64,000 bases of DNA, taken from JAUIET01 sp039111475. GTDB lineage: Bacteria > Pseudomonadota > Gammaproteobacteria > Pseudomonadales > JAUIET01. Made by a program: the position numbers and the translations under genes. The stretch spans positions 124,001 through 188,000 of the forward strand of contig JBCCIP010000004.1 of assembly GCA_039111475.1 (NCBI GenBank), read 5' to 3'. Below, one piece after another: positions 35,161-43,743 of this stretch (position 1 is the stretch's first letter; each line of letters opens with the position of its first letter). The notes under the pieces were generated by a model. The model was not told the origin of the DNA. It made no database searches and saw only the letters and a list, made by a program, of their open reading frames with translations.

Positions 35161-35499
35161 CTACGCCTTGCTGGGGCTAACGGTGTCACGAACGCGATCA
35201 ACCGCAACTTCAAGTTGCTCACGAGTGTCTTCAACACTTTCTTCGATATTCTTGCGCAATTCCTTACGGGCCTTATTCAATTCCTTTTGCGCTTTCTCGC
35301 CACGCTTTACCAGACCTTCGAAGGTCTTGGGTACATCTTTGCGTGCTACAGAAACGCGGTCTTGCAGTTCGTCGAATACTTTTCCGTAGAATCCCAAGGT
35401 AGCAACCGCAACGTTACGCACAGTGTATTGTGGCTTCTTGGCAGTCGCGCGCTTGGTGCTCTTAGGAGCGGCTTTTTTAGTGGCTTTCTTGGCTGGCAT
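35161..35499 (-). CDS. Phasin-like Lys/Ala-rich protein
   Basis: 112 residues. The first ~22 residues are Lys/Ala repeats (MPAKKATKKAAPKSTKRATA), like the DNA-binding arm of PhaF/histone-like proteins but at the opposite end. The rest is one long amphipathic helix (VFDELQDRVSVARKDVPKTF, EKAQKELNKARKELRKNIEE) typical of PHA granule phasins and apolipoprotein-like coats. A phasin fits the presence of acetoacetyl-CoA synthetase in the window, but a nucleoid-associated protein is possible. Confidence 0.65.
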   Translation of the reverse strand: MPAKKATKKAAPKSTKRATAKKPQYTVRNVAVATLGFYGKVFDELQDRVSVARKDVPKTFEGLVKRGEKAQKELNKARKELRKNIEESVEDTREQLEVAVDRVRDTVSPSKA

Positions 35500-35687
35500 T
35501 GTAAAATCCTCAATATGTTCAGTGAGATTGAAGGATATTCATAATTTCTAGAGCAAACATACTAATTCAGGACAATTATTAAGAATTTTCTAGATAGATG
35601 GTCAATTGACACCCAACTCGAAGAAATCTCAATAATTGTGCCGAATAATGTTTCGCCAAGAGTTTCGCGTGACCCCAATTGGTTTCA

Positions 35688-38219
35688 TCAAAACGCGATC
35701 TCAAATTCAATACCGATATGCCGAGGTTGGCTGATATTGTTTCTGCCTATGTTAGCAAGCCCCACGGAGACGCTGTTTGTTGAGCGCACTACTTCTTCCA
35801 GTAAATTTGTGCGTAAAAACTCGTTTTCAAAAAGGTTGTCTGCAAACACTGACAGGCTCCATACTCTCGTTTTGTATCCCAAGCGCGCATTGACAATCGC
35901 ATAGCTATCCGTTTCGTTTACCTCAAGGTTTGTGATGTCTGTAAATTGTTCGTCACGAAAGCTAACAAGGGCGGATCCAAAAAAACCTGTGTCATTGTCA
36001 TAGTTAACGCCCAGCGTGGCGGTTAGGTTTGGTGCACTATCAAATGCATTGCCCGAAAGATTAGCGTAGGGGTTACCTTCAATGCCTGGCAAAGGGTTGC
36101 CTTGGGTATCAACCCCAAAGGGGAAGTCTGTAAATTCAGTTTCAACCAGACCAAGATTCGCAAAGACATTAAGGGCTGAAGAGATCTCAAAGCGGGTTTC
36201 CACTTCAAGGCCATATAGCTCAGATTCACCGGCGTTTAAGATCCTGAAGTCTAAAAGCCCGGGCTCCTGTATTCTTACCTGCTGGTCGGTCCACTCTGCA
36301 AAAAATACATTCGCGTTTAATAGCAGTCTGCCGTTCATAAATACCGAACGCCAAGCCAACTCGTAATTGGTAATGAACTCAGCGTCGAAAGTCTCCACCG
36401 AATCACCTAATACGAAGAACCCGCCAGCACGATAGCCGCGCTGAATCATCAAAGACAGTGATTTGTCATCATCTAGACTATAGATTATTCCAACTCTGGG
36501 CAGGAATGCCTCATAAGTTACTGCTGCAACAGGGTCTGCAGATCCAAATGAAGACAGGAACAAAGCACACGGCAATGTATTGCCAAACAAGGTTAGAGAG
36601 CAAGGGTCTGCATCAACCGAAACCCGGCTAGCAAAGCCAGTGTCAACCGCATCTTCCCAATCATAGCGGGCGCCGATATTGATGCTGATACTGTCCGTTA
36701 GATCTATTAGCGCATCCGCATAGATAGCATAATTCTCTGTTTCCGCAGCTCGACTCTGTTCAAACTGGACGACAGTACCTACTGGGTTTATTGATCCGCC
36801 AAACGTGGTTACATCAAATAGCTGCGACGTACCAGACGTCAAATCTTCATTAAAGTAATAAGCGCCCAACCAGCCGCGCATTCTTTCGTAATCAAAATTG
36901 GCCCTAAAATCCGCAGTGTATGTTACTTCTGTGCGCAAATCAGGGCCTCCTACGTTAGTGATAAGGCGCTCTGTATCATCATAGGTAGCCACTAGTTGGC
37001 TGCTCCAGTGATCCGTAAACGCGTACATGATATCGACCAGGTAACGAGTATTTTCGTTGTCTACCACACCGGCGCGGCCATCAAAACTGATTCGATCAAA
37101 CGGGTTAAAGTTCACCGACTCGGGCGTGCCAACTGGAGGTCGAATAACACCCGAACCATCACCTGAGGTAAAGAAATCAACGTATGCAAGACTCAGCTCC
37201 ACTCTAAGATCTGGAAGACTATTGGGCTCAAAAAGTAACTTGCCACGCACGGTGGTAGCGTCGCTCGCGCCCTCGGCGATATTTTGCACGCCATTCAATG
37301 TATCGAAGTCTTGCTCACGATAATCGGCGGAAATGCGAAAGGCCACTTGATCGCCCACTATTGGACCGGTTGCGACGCCAGACAACTGATAGGTTTGGTC
37401 TGCGCCAGCAAGCGCACGCAGCTTGCCGGCGTATTCGTATTCCGGATCGGCCGACTGTATTACCACGGCGCCAGCAAGAGCATTGCGCCCTTGGGTTGTG
37501 GACTGAGGCCCTCGCAGGATTTCTACTTGATCAATGTCCCAAAGATTGAAGGCGCTTGATAAACCATTCAGGGAAGCTGGCGCACTATCTACGTAAACGT
37601 TTGATGTGCGTCCCGTTCCACCCGCGCCAACACCGCTACTATTTATGCCGCGGATTGAAAAACCAGCCGTACCACCTGAATTCGTCACATTAGCCGTGCG
37701 CAGAAATACGTCCGTTAGCTCAAATATCGCTTGTTGATCGATGACCGCATCCGTTATCACGGCTACCGAGGCCTGAGTGTCTTGAATGCTTAAATTTCGT
37801 TTTGTGCCGGCAATAATGATCTCTTCTATTTTTGCGGGCTCATCAGTTCGGTTGATAGGGCTCGAAAGAGTGCGATTCTCGTTTGCTGCGGCAACCTGGA
37901 TCAATAGGGCGCCCGTCGGCTGGCGGCGCGCCACCAACCCGGACTCACTTAGGGCGATTCCAATGGCCTCTGTGACCGTGTAATTGCCTTGGACAGTCAT
38001 TGAGCGCTTGTTCTCAATAAGGTCAGGCTTGGCCAGGATCGTCACATCAAACTGTTGACCCAGTGAGACAATGAAGTCTTTGAGGGGTTGTTCTGGTATA
38101 TCCAAGGTATTGCGCTGCTCAGACTGCGCATGAGCCAATGGGGAGATAAGGCATAGTGTGAAGAATAGAAAGGCAAAAAGTACTGATACACGTTGGCATA
38201 GAGTAATCGAATAAACCAC
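35688..38219 (-). CDS. TonB-dependent receptor with N-terminal STN domain (FecIR-linked transducer)
   Basis: 843 residues. Signal peptide to about residue 31, then an STN domain (DIPEQPLKDFIVSLGQQFDV ... ALSESGLVARRQPTGALLIQ, about 38-110), then plug (FSIRGINSSG, VEILRGPQSTTQGRNALAGA) and barrel ending in GIEFEIAF. The STN domain signals to an inner-membrane FecR when the ligand binds, and fecR/fecI-type genes lie directly upstream. A Fur-type box at 38243-38265 precedes it. It belongs to the same receptor subfamily as the gene at 52850 and the pseudogene at 41618 (shared RGYRAGG, DQQVRIQEP-like and VFANLG segments). Ligand unknown, presumably a ferric complex. Confidence 0.92.
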   Translation of the reverse strand: MVYSITLCQRVSVLFAFLFFTLCLISPLAHAQSEQRNTLDIPEQPLKDFIVSLGQQFDVTILAKPDLIENKRSMTVQGNYTVTEAIGIALSESGLVARRQPTGALLIQVAAANENRTLSSPINRTDEPAKIEEIIIAGTKRNLSIQDTQASVAVITDAVIDQQAIFELTDVFLRTANVTNSGGTAGFSIRGINSSGVGAGGTGRTSNVYVDSAPASLNGLSSAFNLWDIDQVEILRGPQSTTQGRNALAGAVVIQSADPEYEYAGKLRALAGADQTYQLSGVATGPIVGDQVAFRISADYREQDFDTLNGVQNIAEGASDATTVRGKLLFEPNSLPDLRVELSLAYVDFFTSGDGSGVIRPPVGTPESVNFNPFDRISFDGRAGVVDNENTRYLVDIMYAFTDHWSSQLVATYDDTERLITNVGGPDLRTEVTYTADFRANFDYERMRGWLGAYYFNEDLTSGTSQLFDVTTFGGSINPVGTVVQFEQSRAAETENYAIYADALIDLTDSISINIGARYDWEDAVDTGFASRVSVDADPCSLTLFGNTLPCALFLSSFGSADPVAAVTYEAFLPRVGIIYSLDDDKSLSLMIQRGYRAGGFFVLGDSVETFDAEFITNYELAWRSVFMNGRLLLNANVFFAEWTDQQVRIQEPGLLDFRILNAGESELYGLEVETRFEISSALNVFANLGLVETEFTDFPFGVDTQGNPLPGIEGNPYANLSGNAFDSAPNLTATLGVNYDNDTGFFGSALVSFRDEQFTDITNLEVNETDSYAIVNARLGYKTRVWSLSVFADNLFENEFLRTNLLEEVVRSTNSVSVGLANIGRNNISQPRHIGIEFEIAF

Positions 38220-38242
38220 GGACGTTACACTCCAAGTTATTG

Positions 38243-38265
38243 TTGTAAATGAGAATCAATTACAA
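38243..38265. promoter_or_regulatory. Fur box before the STN receptor gene
   Basis: Outer arms TTGTAA and TTACAA enclose ATGAGAATCAA; the central part fits the Fur 19-mer at 13 of 19 positions. It is 24 bp upstream of the receptor start, separate from the fecI promoter. Confidence 0.7.
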
Positions 38266-38327
38266 TCTTGAGTACAACGTCTGAACATCACAATTGGTAA
38301 CCTGGTGGCCGAAGAAATTGTTGGCCT

Positions 38328-39398
38328 TTACGGTTTGGCGCGTAGCATGATTGTCGACGCGTGCGAAACGTCTATGGTGATGGGATACATTGCCGGCAAC
38401 GTCATTAGCATGCCCTCAATGTCTTTGCCGTTGAACGTTGCATTAATACGAAGTGCCGCCAGCTGTTTATCCTCGAATAGTATGGCTCGCTTGGTATAGC
38501 GGCGAGCATCCGCAACCACGTCCGACAAGGGCGCACCGTAGTAGACCAGCCTATCGTTTTTCCAGGCTCCTATCGCGCTTACAGGATACGATTCCGACTG
38601 AATTTTTCCTGTGCGGCCATCGATCTTTGCTCGACTGCCGGCGCGGAGCAGAACCTGCTGATCAGTGCTGCGTTGCTCAGTAGCGATTGTCGAGCCGGGG
38701 CTGTCGGGCCTCTGGTCGACAATTCGTACGTCCACAATACCTTCTTTAACCGCAATAACGGTCTTTTGCCCTCTATTGCGCACTTCAAATTCCGTGCCCA
38801 GTACCAAGGCCTTGGTGTGGTTGGAGATCACGCTGAACGGCCTTTTGGGGTCAGAAAAAACGTCCAGTAGCAGGTCGCCATGAAGAAGGTGTACTTGCCG
38901 CTGACCCGCTCCAATAGACACCTCTGCTGCACTTGATGCCCCGAGCGTGATTGTACTGCCGTCCGCCAATTGAATCGGGCGCGTCTCGCCAACTCCGCTG
39001 GAAAACAGCGTGCTCGCCTTGGCCCATTCCGACGTGTGATCAATCGGCGTTTCACGTGTTAACAATAGCGTTACAGCAAAGGCAAGAAGCGGCAACACAA
39101 CGGCAACTCTGGTTACAAGAGTCCAAGTCGACGGTTGCAGCGCCGCGTGCAGCGACCGTCGCGCCTGGTCTAGCCGTTCGCTCAGTAACGGTTTGGTGAG
39201 GGATGGCTTAAGAGCGTGTTCTTTTAATGTGTCTAAGCCGAGCCACAATTTTTCTGCGCGAACGAATGCGGTTTGATGCTCGGGCTCACGTTGCAGCCAC
39301 TGGTCGAAGGCACTTCGCTGCAATTCGGATGGTTCGTCGCTTAAAATAGTGCACCATGTCAGGGCCTGCTGGATTTGATCGCTCGATGGCTCGCTCAT
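38328..39398 (-). CDS. FecR family anti-sigma/signal-transfer protein
   Basis: 356 residues. The cytoplasmic N-terminal DUF4880 domain (ALTWCTILSDEPSELQRSAF, FDQWLQREPEHQTAF) is followed by one helix (VAVVLPLLAFAVTLLLT, about 98-114), the periplasmic FecR domain (GVGETRPIQLADGSTITLG, AVKEGIVDVRI) and a C-terminal STN-like segment (APLSDVVADARRYTKRAIL). It receives the signal from the STN receptor and controls the adjacent sigma factor. It lies 12 bp after the sigma gene. Confidence 0.92.
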   Translation of the reverse strand: MSEPSSDQIQQALTWCTILSDEPSELQRSAFDQWLQREPEHQTAFVRAEKLWLGLDTLKEHALKPSLTKPLLSERLDQARRSLHAALQPSTWTLVTRVAVVLPLLAFAVTLLLTRETPIDHTSEWAKASTLFSSGVGETRPIQLADGSTITLGASSAAEVSIGAGQRQVHLLHGDLLLDVFSDPKRPFSVISNHTKALVLGTEFEVRNRGQKTVIAVKEGIVDVRIVDQRPDSPGSTIATEQRSTDQQVLLRAGSRAKIDGRTGKIQSESYPVSAIGAWKNDRLVYYGAPLSDVVADARRYTKRAILFEDKQLAALRINATFNGKDIEGMLMTLPAMYPITIDVSHASTIMLRAKP

Positions 39399-39410
39399 AT
39401 TCCTCAGCGC

Positions 39411-39983
39411 TCAATTTTGTTCCTGTGCTGCCGAATACAGATCCGTAGCGGCCAATGCCATGTGTTTGCTGACGGCCGGCCTGGATATCCCTAGCCGCTT
39501 TGCTGCTTCGTTATGGGTCAGCCCTTCAATTCTAACAAGCACGAACACCCTTCGTCGTTGATTTGGCATTAACTCAAGAGCATCAACAACGCGTTCTAAT
39601 TGCTCCTTCGCCAGTACAACGCGCTCAGGGCTGAAAAGGTAACCTTCCGTTTGGTTTTGCATAAGGCTAACGCGCGAACCATGCTCCCTTCTCACTTGAA
39701 TGGCTCGGTACTCAGAGATGGCAACGTTGGACGCTGTACGCCAAAGCAACGCCCTTGCTTCACCTAGGTTATCCGGCAATGTGTCGCGTTCGAGTAGTCT
39801 TGCAAATGCTTTTTGCGCGACCTCATCGGGTTCCGGCGGACCGGCACCAAAACGTCCTCGCAAGAATTTTACCAGCTCATCTAATGCGGAATCGTAGAGC
39901 ACCGCTATAGGACTGGAGACGCGATTCACAGACATCTTGCCAGGCGAAGCGTGACTGCATCGCGGTTGATTACTGTTTTTCAC
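39411..39983 (-). CDS. ECF sigma factor, FecI type
   Basis: Up to 190 residues; the real start may be the ATG at 39935 (MSVNRVSSPIAVLY), since neither candidate has a strong ribosome binding site. Region 2 (LVKFLRGRFGAGPPEPDEVAQKAF) and region 4 (PNQRRRVFVLVRIEGLTHNE, AAKRLGISRPAVSKHM) are clear. Together with the FecR and STN receptor genes it forms a cell-surface signalling set for ferric-complex uptake. A degenerate Fur-like site overlaps about 40010-40030. Confidence 0.9.
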   Translation of the reverse strand: MKNSNQPRCSHASPGKMSVNRVSSPIAVLYDSALDELVKFLRGRFGAGPPEPDEVAQKAFARLLERDTLPDNLGEARALLWRTASNVAISEYRAIQVRREHGSRVSLMQNQTEGYLFSPERVVLAKEQLERVVDALELMPNQRRRVFVLVRIEGLTHNEAAKRLGISRPAVSKHMALAATDLYSAAQEQN

Positions 39984-40009
39984 GAATATTCATCAACGCT
40001 TGATGTTGT

Positions 40010-40030
40010 AATTGAGAACGATTCCTATTT
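40010..40030. promoter_or_regulatory. Degenerate Fur-like site before the fecI-type gene
   Basis: The stretch around TTGAGAACGATTCCTATTTG keeps the outline of AATGAGAATGATTCTCATT-type Fur sites but matches only about half of the 19-mer. Its place, 27 bp upstream of the sigma gene, is right for iron control. Confidence 0.45.
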
Positions 40031-40134
40031 GATCACAAAAAACTCGCTGTTTAAAGCGCCTCAACCCAGACAGCACGATTCTCGATTCACCGTTGGGCTA
40101 TACAAATAGAAATAGCAACGGCAGTACTAAGAAA

Positions 40135-40374
40135 AAACGCGATCACAGCGCATTGCGAAAAGTGGGCGGCCGAACGGTCTAGCTGATTCGAACTTAACGC
40201 TTAACCTGTTCATACCAAAGTGTGAAGTCTTTGCTTTAGAGGGTATCCACGCAGAGCGCGACTGAGTGATTACGTTCAGTGATCGCTTTGATCTGCACCT
40301 GTGGCTATCTAAGACTAATTCCTCGCGCAGAAATCCGGCCTTTTGAAATCATGACGTAAATTCCTGAATACCGA
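40135..40374. repeat. Direct repeat, copy 1 (left of the toxin-antitoxin pair)
   Basis: Matches copy 2 at 41370-41617 in the same orientation. From 40211 to 40374 the two align without gaps at an offset of 1243, with the first 50 bases (40211-40260) identical and the rest near 88%. Homology is weaker and gapped on the left and stops sharply after GAATACCGA on the right. No terminal inverted repeats or transposase were seen. Confidence 0.85.
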
Positions 40375-40409
40375 ATCAATCGAAACGCGAAATGTGGTTA
40401 TATATTAAT

Positions 40410-40428
40410 GATTCTTATTATCATTAAT
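40410..40428. promoter_or_regulatory. Orphan Fur-like box
   Basis: GATTCTTATTATCATTAAT matches the Fur 19-mer at 13 of 19 positions. It precedes no iron gene now: the next gene is the antitoxin. It may be left over from the promoter of the receptor gene whose remains start at 41618. Confidence 0.5.
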
Positions 40429-40480
40429 ATGATGTATTCCGTGCCTACCATAGAGGCTCTCTTGTGAATTTGTTGCGCTT

Positions 40481-40499
40481 TGTTATACTTTGTACAACA
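40481..40499. promoter_or_regulatory. Antitoxin operator/promoter
   Basis: TGTTATAC and GTACAACA form an inverted repeat (7 of 8 pairs) around TTT, overlapping a TATACT -10 element, 22 bp upstream of the antitoxin start. This is the usual place for autorepression by a ribbon-helix-helix antitoxin. Confidence 0.6.
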
Positions 40500-40520
40500 T
40501 TCATATTGATGAAGTGAATA

Positions 40521-40781
40521 ATGGCCAGAACAACCGTGGGCGTGCGCCTAAATGAAGATACTCAACATCGGTTGGAAGCATTGGGCAAAGCCCGCGACCG
40601 ATCCCCTCATTACCTGATGAAAGCGGCGGTAGAGCGTTTTCTGGATATAGAGGAAGCTGTAGAATCCGAACGTCAAATCGTAAAGTCCCGGTGGGAAAAA
40701 TACGAACTTACTGGGGAAACAGTGGATCACTCTGATGTCAGAGCATGGGCGACGAGTGTGCGTCCCTCTGATCCTGCGTAA
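40521..40781 (+). CDS. Ribbon-helix-helix antitoxin (CopG/RelB/ParD type)
   Basis: 86 residues. The first 45 form a ribbon-helix-helix DNA-binding domain (RTTVGVRLNEDTQHRLEALG, SPHYLMKAAVERFLDIEE); the C-terminal half (WEKYELTGETVDHSDVRAWA) should wrap the toxin. Its TAA overlaps the toxin ATG by one base. It would repress its own operon through the inverted repeat at 40481-40499. Confidence 0.9.
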   Translation: MARTTVGVRLNEDTQHRLEALGKARDRSPHYLMKAAVERFLDIEEAVESERQIVKSRWEKYELTGETVDHSDVRAWATSVRPSDPA

Positions 40782-41065
40782 TGCTATCTATTAGATGGCT
40801 TCCAGATGCACTTGACGATCTAAAACGACTCTATGCATTTATAGAGCCACACAGCCCTATAGCTGCGTCTCGTGCGGTCGATACATTGATCAATTCTGCC
40901 GAGTCTTTGGCCGAGTTTCCTGAAAAGGGCCGACCTTGGATTTTGGAAATGCAATACCGAGAGCTGTCCGTCAAATTCGGTGAACGCGGTTACATCATCC
41001 GCTACCGTTTAAGTGGCAATGCGATTTTTATTGTGCGAGTGTGGCATGCTTTGGAGGATCGTTAG
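40781..41065 (+). CDS. RelE/ParE family toxin
   Basis: 94 residues with the RelE/ParE fold: SIRWLPDALDDLKRLYAFIE, SPIAASRAVDTLINSAESLA, the FPEKGRP turn and the C-terminal strands YIIRYRLSGNAIFIVRVWHA ending LEDR. ParE-type members poison gyrase, RelE-type cut mRNA on the ribosome; the long helical hairpin and VRVWHALEDR end favour ParE. The module lies between two direct repeats, a setting expected for an acquired stabilisation module. Confidence 0.9.
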   Translation: MLSIRWLPDALDDLKRLYAFIEPHSPIAASRAVDTLINSAESLAEFPEKGRPWILEMQYRELSVKFGERGYIIRYRLSGNAIFIVRVWHALEDR

Positions 41066-41369
41066 GTAGCTAATTGGCGCCGATCGAAATATACAGCTGG
41101 TTTCTTCGTCAGATTCATTAAATACGCAGTGTGCTTGAAGCGACTGTTTAAAAGACGGTAAATATTTTTATTTTAGGGGAATCAAGTCACCTAAAAAAGA
41201 AATGAAAATCTATCGCAGGGGTGAAATTTCAAGTTGAGAAAAAGGTATTTTCCCGCCAAACGCAACGCATTGACAAAGGTGGAAGAATTAAGTGGAACGA
41301 CCTTACTAGACATCTTATATCGTCGCTATTGAACTGGAAACGCCATTCACAGAGCTCTTGGCGGGTGAA
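41066..41369. other. Intergenic region after the toxin gene
   Basis: About 300 bp between the toxin stop and repeat copy 2. A GTG-initiated frame (41221-41508) crosses into the repeat, but it has no family features and copy 1 of the repeat does not keep it open, so it is not called as a gene. Confidence 0.5.
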
Positions 41370-41617
41370 ACGCGACTACAGCGCATTGCTAAATGCTGAC
41401 AGTAGAGTGTGGTCAACAGGCTTAACGGATTCGAACCAGGCCCATAAGCTTTACATACCAAAGTGTGAAGTCTTTGCTTTAGAGGGTATCCACGCAGAGC
41501 GCGATTGAGTGATTACGCTCAATGATCGCATTGATCTGCTCCCGTGGCTGTCTAAGACTAATTCCTCCATTAGAAATCCAGCCCTTTGAAATCATGATGT
41601 AAATTCCTGAATACCGA
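41370..41617. repeat. Direct repeat, copy 2 (right of the toxin-antitoxin pair)
   Basis: Same orientation as copy 1; 41454-41503 is identical to 40211-40260. It ends exactly where the reading frame of the broken receptor gene becomes recognisable, so the repeat edge marks a rearrangement breakpoint. Confidence 0.85.
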
Positions 41618-42933
41618 CTCTGACGGCCGAAACGGATCTCGCTCGACGAGTTCATTCGGCGAGGTGGGTAGCTTCTTTACCGGTACAACTAATACGTACA
41701 CGATAGAACTGAGCCTGGCCTTCGATTTTGCTCATTGGACAGGGTTGCTCGGTGCCTACTATTTTGACCAGGAGCAAGAATCAACGGTTGGGGGGGGCTT
41801 TCATCATCAGTGACAGTTTTCCGTTTCCGGTCGACCCGATTGATCGCCTGGCATCCACCGTATCTAATACAGACACTGAGATTGAAAACAGGGCGTTGTT
41901 CACGCAGTGGCGCTTTGAGCCCAACAAGCACTGGGCATTCGATGTTGGTCTGCGCTACGACACAGAGGATTATCAAACGCAGCGATCCGACACTGTCACC
42001 AATATCAGTCCCGCAGAATGTTTGATCACAATTGCGACTGCGATTTCCTGCGACATCGCTTCTCAGCTGCTCGAGCGCCCCGCTGAACCTCTGCAAGCTG
42101 ACAACCACGCGGTGTGGCTGCCGCGCGCAGCGGTTACTTATAGAGTAAGCGATGAACTGTCGATGTTCGCCAGTGTTAGGCGAGGTTATCGGGCTGGTGG
42201 CGCGGCGCTGGCGATCAATGATCTAGGCCAAGCCATTGTCGTCACTTATGAGCCTGAATATTTGCTTGGTTATGAGGCGGGTTGGCGCAGTGCGTGGATG
42301 AATGGCCGACTGACATTCAATGGAACGGTGTTTTACAGCGATTATCAAGATCAGCAAATCAGTGTGCAGGACAGTCGAGGTTTTGCCATTGTAGACAATG
42401 CAGGCAAAACCCACGTTTACGGCATTGAGCTATCATCTGACTATCGTATGAACGAGGCCTGGAGTCTTTATGGAAATGTAGGGCTGCTTGAAACCAGCAT
42501 ACAAGAGTTTATTTTTGATGCCTTCACGGATCCACCAGTAAATCTGGCCGGCAACAAACTGGATAACGCTCCATCCGTCTCTATGACTGTTGGTGTCAAT
42601 TATGCGCGCCAAAGTGGTCTGTTTGGAAACATCAGTCTGAATTACCGTAGCGCGTCTTGGTCTGATGTGTTCAATCTCGGGCCCGCCGAACTGGGTGAGG
42701 GAATTTCAGAACGAATAGAGGCCGCGTACCTACTAAACGCACGCTTGGGCTATCGATTTGAAGGATTCACCATCACTGGTTTTGCCACAAACTTGCTGAA
42801 TGAAGACGCGCCGGAGAGCCTTAACTTCGCTGACGGCGGTGTACTGAATGGCATAGGCGGTTTTTGATCAAGCGGCGAGCATAATGTGCGACGGCCTCAG
42901 ACTTTGGGTGTCTCGCTGGAGTACTATTTTTAA
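41618..42933 (+). pseudogene. Degenerate TonB-dependent receptor gene (5'-truncated, frameshifted, internal stop)
   Basis: Receptor barrel sequence is readable in two frames. The first frame gives TYTIELSLAFDFAHWTGLLG then AYYFDQEQESTV, and after a run of eight G (41790-41797) the sequence continues in the +1 frame (FIISDSFPF ... ALFTQWRFEP). This frame runs to a TGA at 42865, beyond which the same frame shows the receptor C terminus RRPQTLGVSLEYYF and a TAA at 42931. Signal peptide and plug domain are missing; homology begins at the edge of repeat copy 2. It is most like the receptors at 35688 and 52850. One base fewer in the G run would rejoin the frames. Confidence 0.87.
41790..41797 (+). 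repeat. Homopolymeric G8 tract at the receptor frameshift
   Basis: Eight consecutive G at the exact point where the receptor reading frame shifts. Seven would restore it. Either a slippage-prone tract or a sequencing-sensitive run. Confidence 0.85.
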
Positions 42934-43157
42934 TACGAGCATTTGTTATCTTTGGGCACCAAAGCCTTACTTGAATGGTGGCTTCTCAGGCTCTCTGTTG
43001 TAGCCGGATGAGTGACCGACGCTTTTCTTTCGTTAAAGCGCAGGTCCGTCTTTGGTTTTAGGAAATTTGGATATGGAGTTCTGCCGTTTGCAAGAGCAAT
43101 AGTCGCGTGCGCTGAATTCATTGAATTGTTAGTTGAGTTTCCATCGGGAACGGAGGG

Positions 43158-43475
43158 TCAGTGGATGTTTTGCATACCCACCCCTGTGCCATGGGCTCTG
43201 TGTGTTCCATTTTGCCGATGATCCAGCCTGTCCTGCTGATCAAGCCACTGAGCCCGCAGGCGGCGGCATGTTATCCGCATTTGAGGAGAAGTGTCTTCGT
43301 GTTTTTCCAGCATTGCGAGATGCAAGGCAATCGCGTTGGTCAGCGATCTTTCGTTAGAAAACGCGAATCGACTCATAAGGTAAAAGAGCGAGCTTATCAA
43401 TGTGTCTTCGCTGGCGCTATTTTGCTCTTTGTTCAAATCGGTCTCGGGCATGAAAGAATCTCTTGGGCTTACCAT
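43158..43475 (-). CDS. Small Fur-box-associated protein of unknown function
   Basis: 105 residues from the ATG at 43475, or 97 from MPETDLNKEQNS at 43451. Mostly helical (TLISSLFYLMSRFAFSNERS, LTNAIALHLAMLEKHEDTSP, QMRITCRRLRAQWLDQQDR) with a His-rich tail. A Fur box matching 16 of 19 positions lies 21 bp upstream, with no other gene between, which argues the frame is real. Small helical proteins of this outline occur in Fur-controlled operons with superoxide dismutase in Pseudomonas (fagA/orfX type); similarity to those is an impression, not proven. Confidence 0.6.
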   Translation of the reverse strand: MVSPRDSFMPETDLNKEQNSASEDTLISSLFYLMSRFAFSNERSLTNAIALHLAMLEKHEDTSPQMRITCRRLRAQWLDQQDRLDHRQNGTHRAHGTGVGMQNIH

Positions 43476-43495
43476 TGGCTTTAATAGATCTTAAT

Positions 43496-43514
43496 AAGAA
43501 TTATTATCATTATC
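43496..43514. promoter_or_regulatory. Fur box between the small helical protein and fur
   Basis: On the minus strand GATAATGATAATAATTCTT matches the Fur consensus at 16 of 19 positions. It lies 21 bp before the small minus-strand gene and 230 bp before fur on the plus strand. Confidence 0.75.
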
Positions 43515-43743
43515 AATAGCAATGTGTGAATTATTCGCTCAGCCTGGTCAATACAGCGGTCGTCGAGTCACTGTGTAGAGGCGCTCGCCATGCTCTCACC
43601 CCTGGCAGTTTTGACTGGAACTCAGCGCCTAATGTTTTGTATCATCGGTGGAATAAGATGGCAGATCAGTACACAGCCTTGGGGCGCCGTTTAAGTGCGC
43701 GTCTAATCATCTTATTTTTGCCGCATTAATGGGAGAGTGCTCA

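Larger units (their letters stand above)
39984..40520. other. Intergenic region between fecI-type gene and toxin-antitoxin pair
   Basis: 537 bp. It holds a degenerate Fur-like site near 40010-40030 (AATTGAGAACGATTCC) before the sigma gene, repeat copy 1 (about 40135-40374), an orphan Fur-like box at 40410-40428 and the antitoxin operator at 40481-40499. No coding frame was supported. Confidence 0.6.

Noticed and set aside
41221..41508. 95-codon plus-strand frame ending in repeat copy 2
   Set aside because: No family features, no good ribosome binding site, and the corresponding part of repeat copy 1 is full of stops.
43012..43484. Plus-strand frames of 69-107 codons opposite the small helical protein
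   Set aside because: The minus-strand frame has the Fur box directly upstream and a plausible helical protein; the plus frames have neither.
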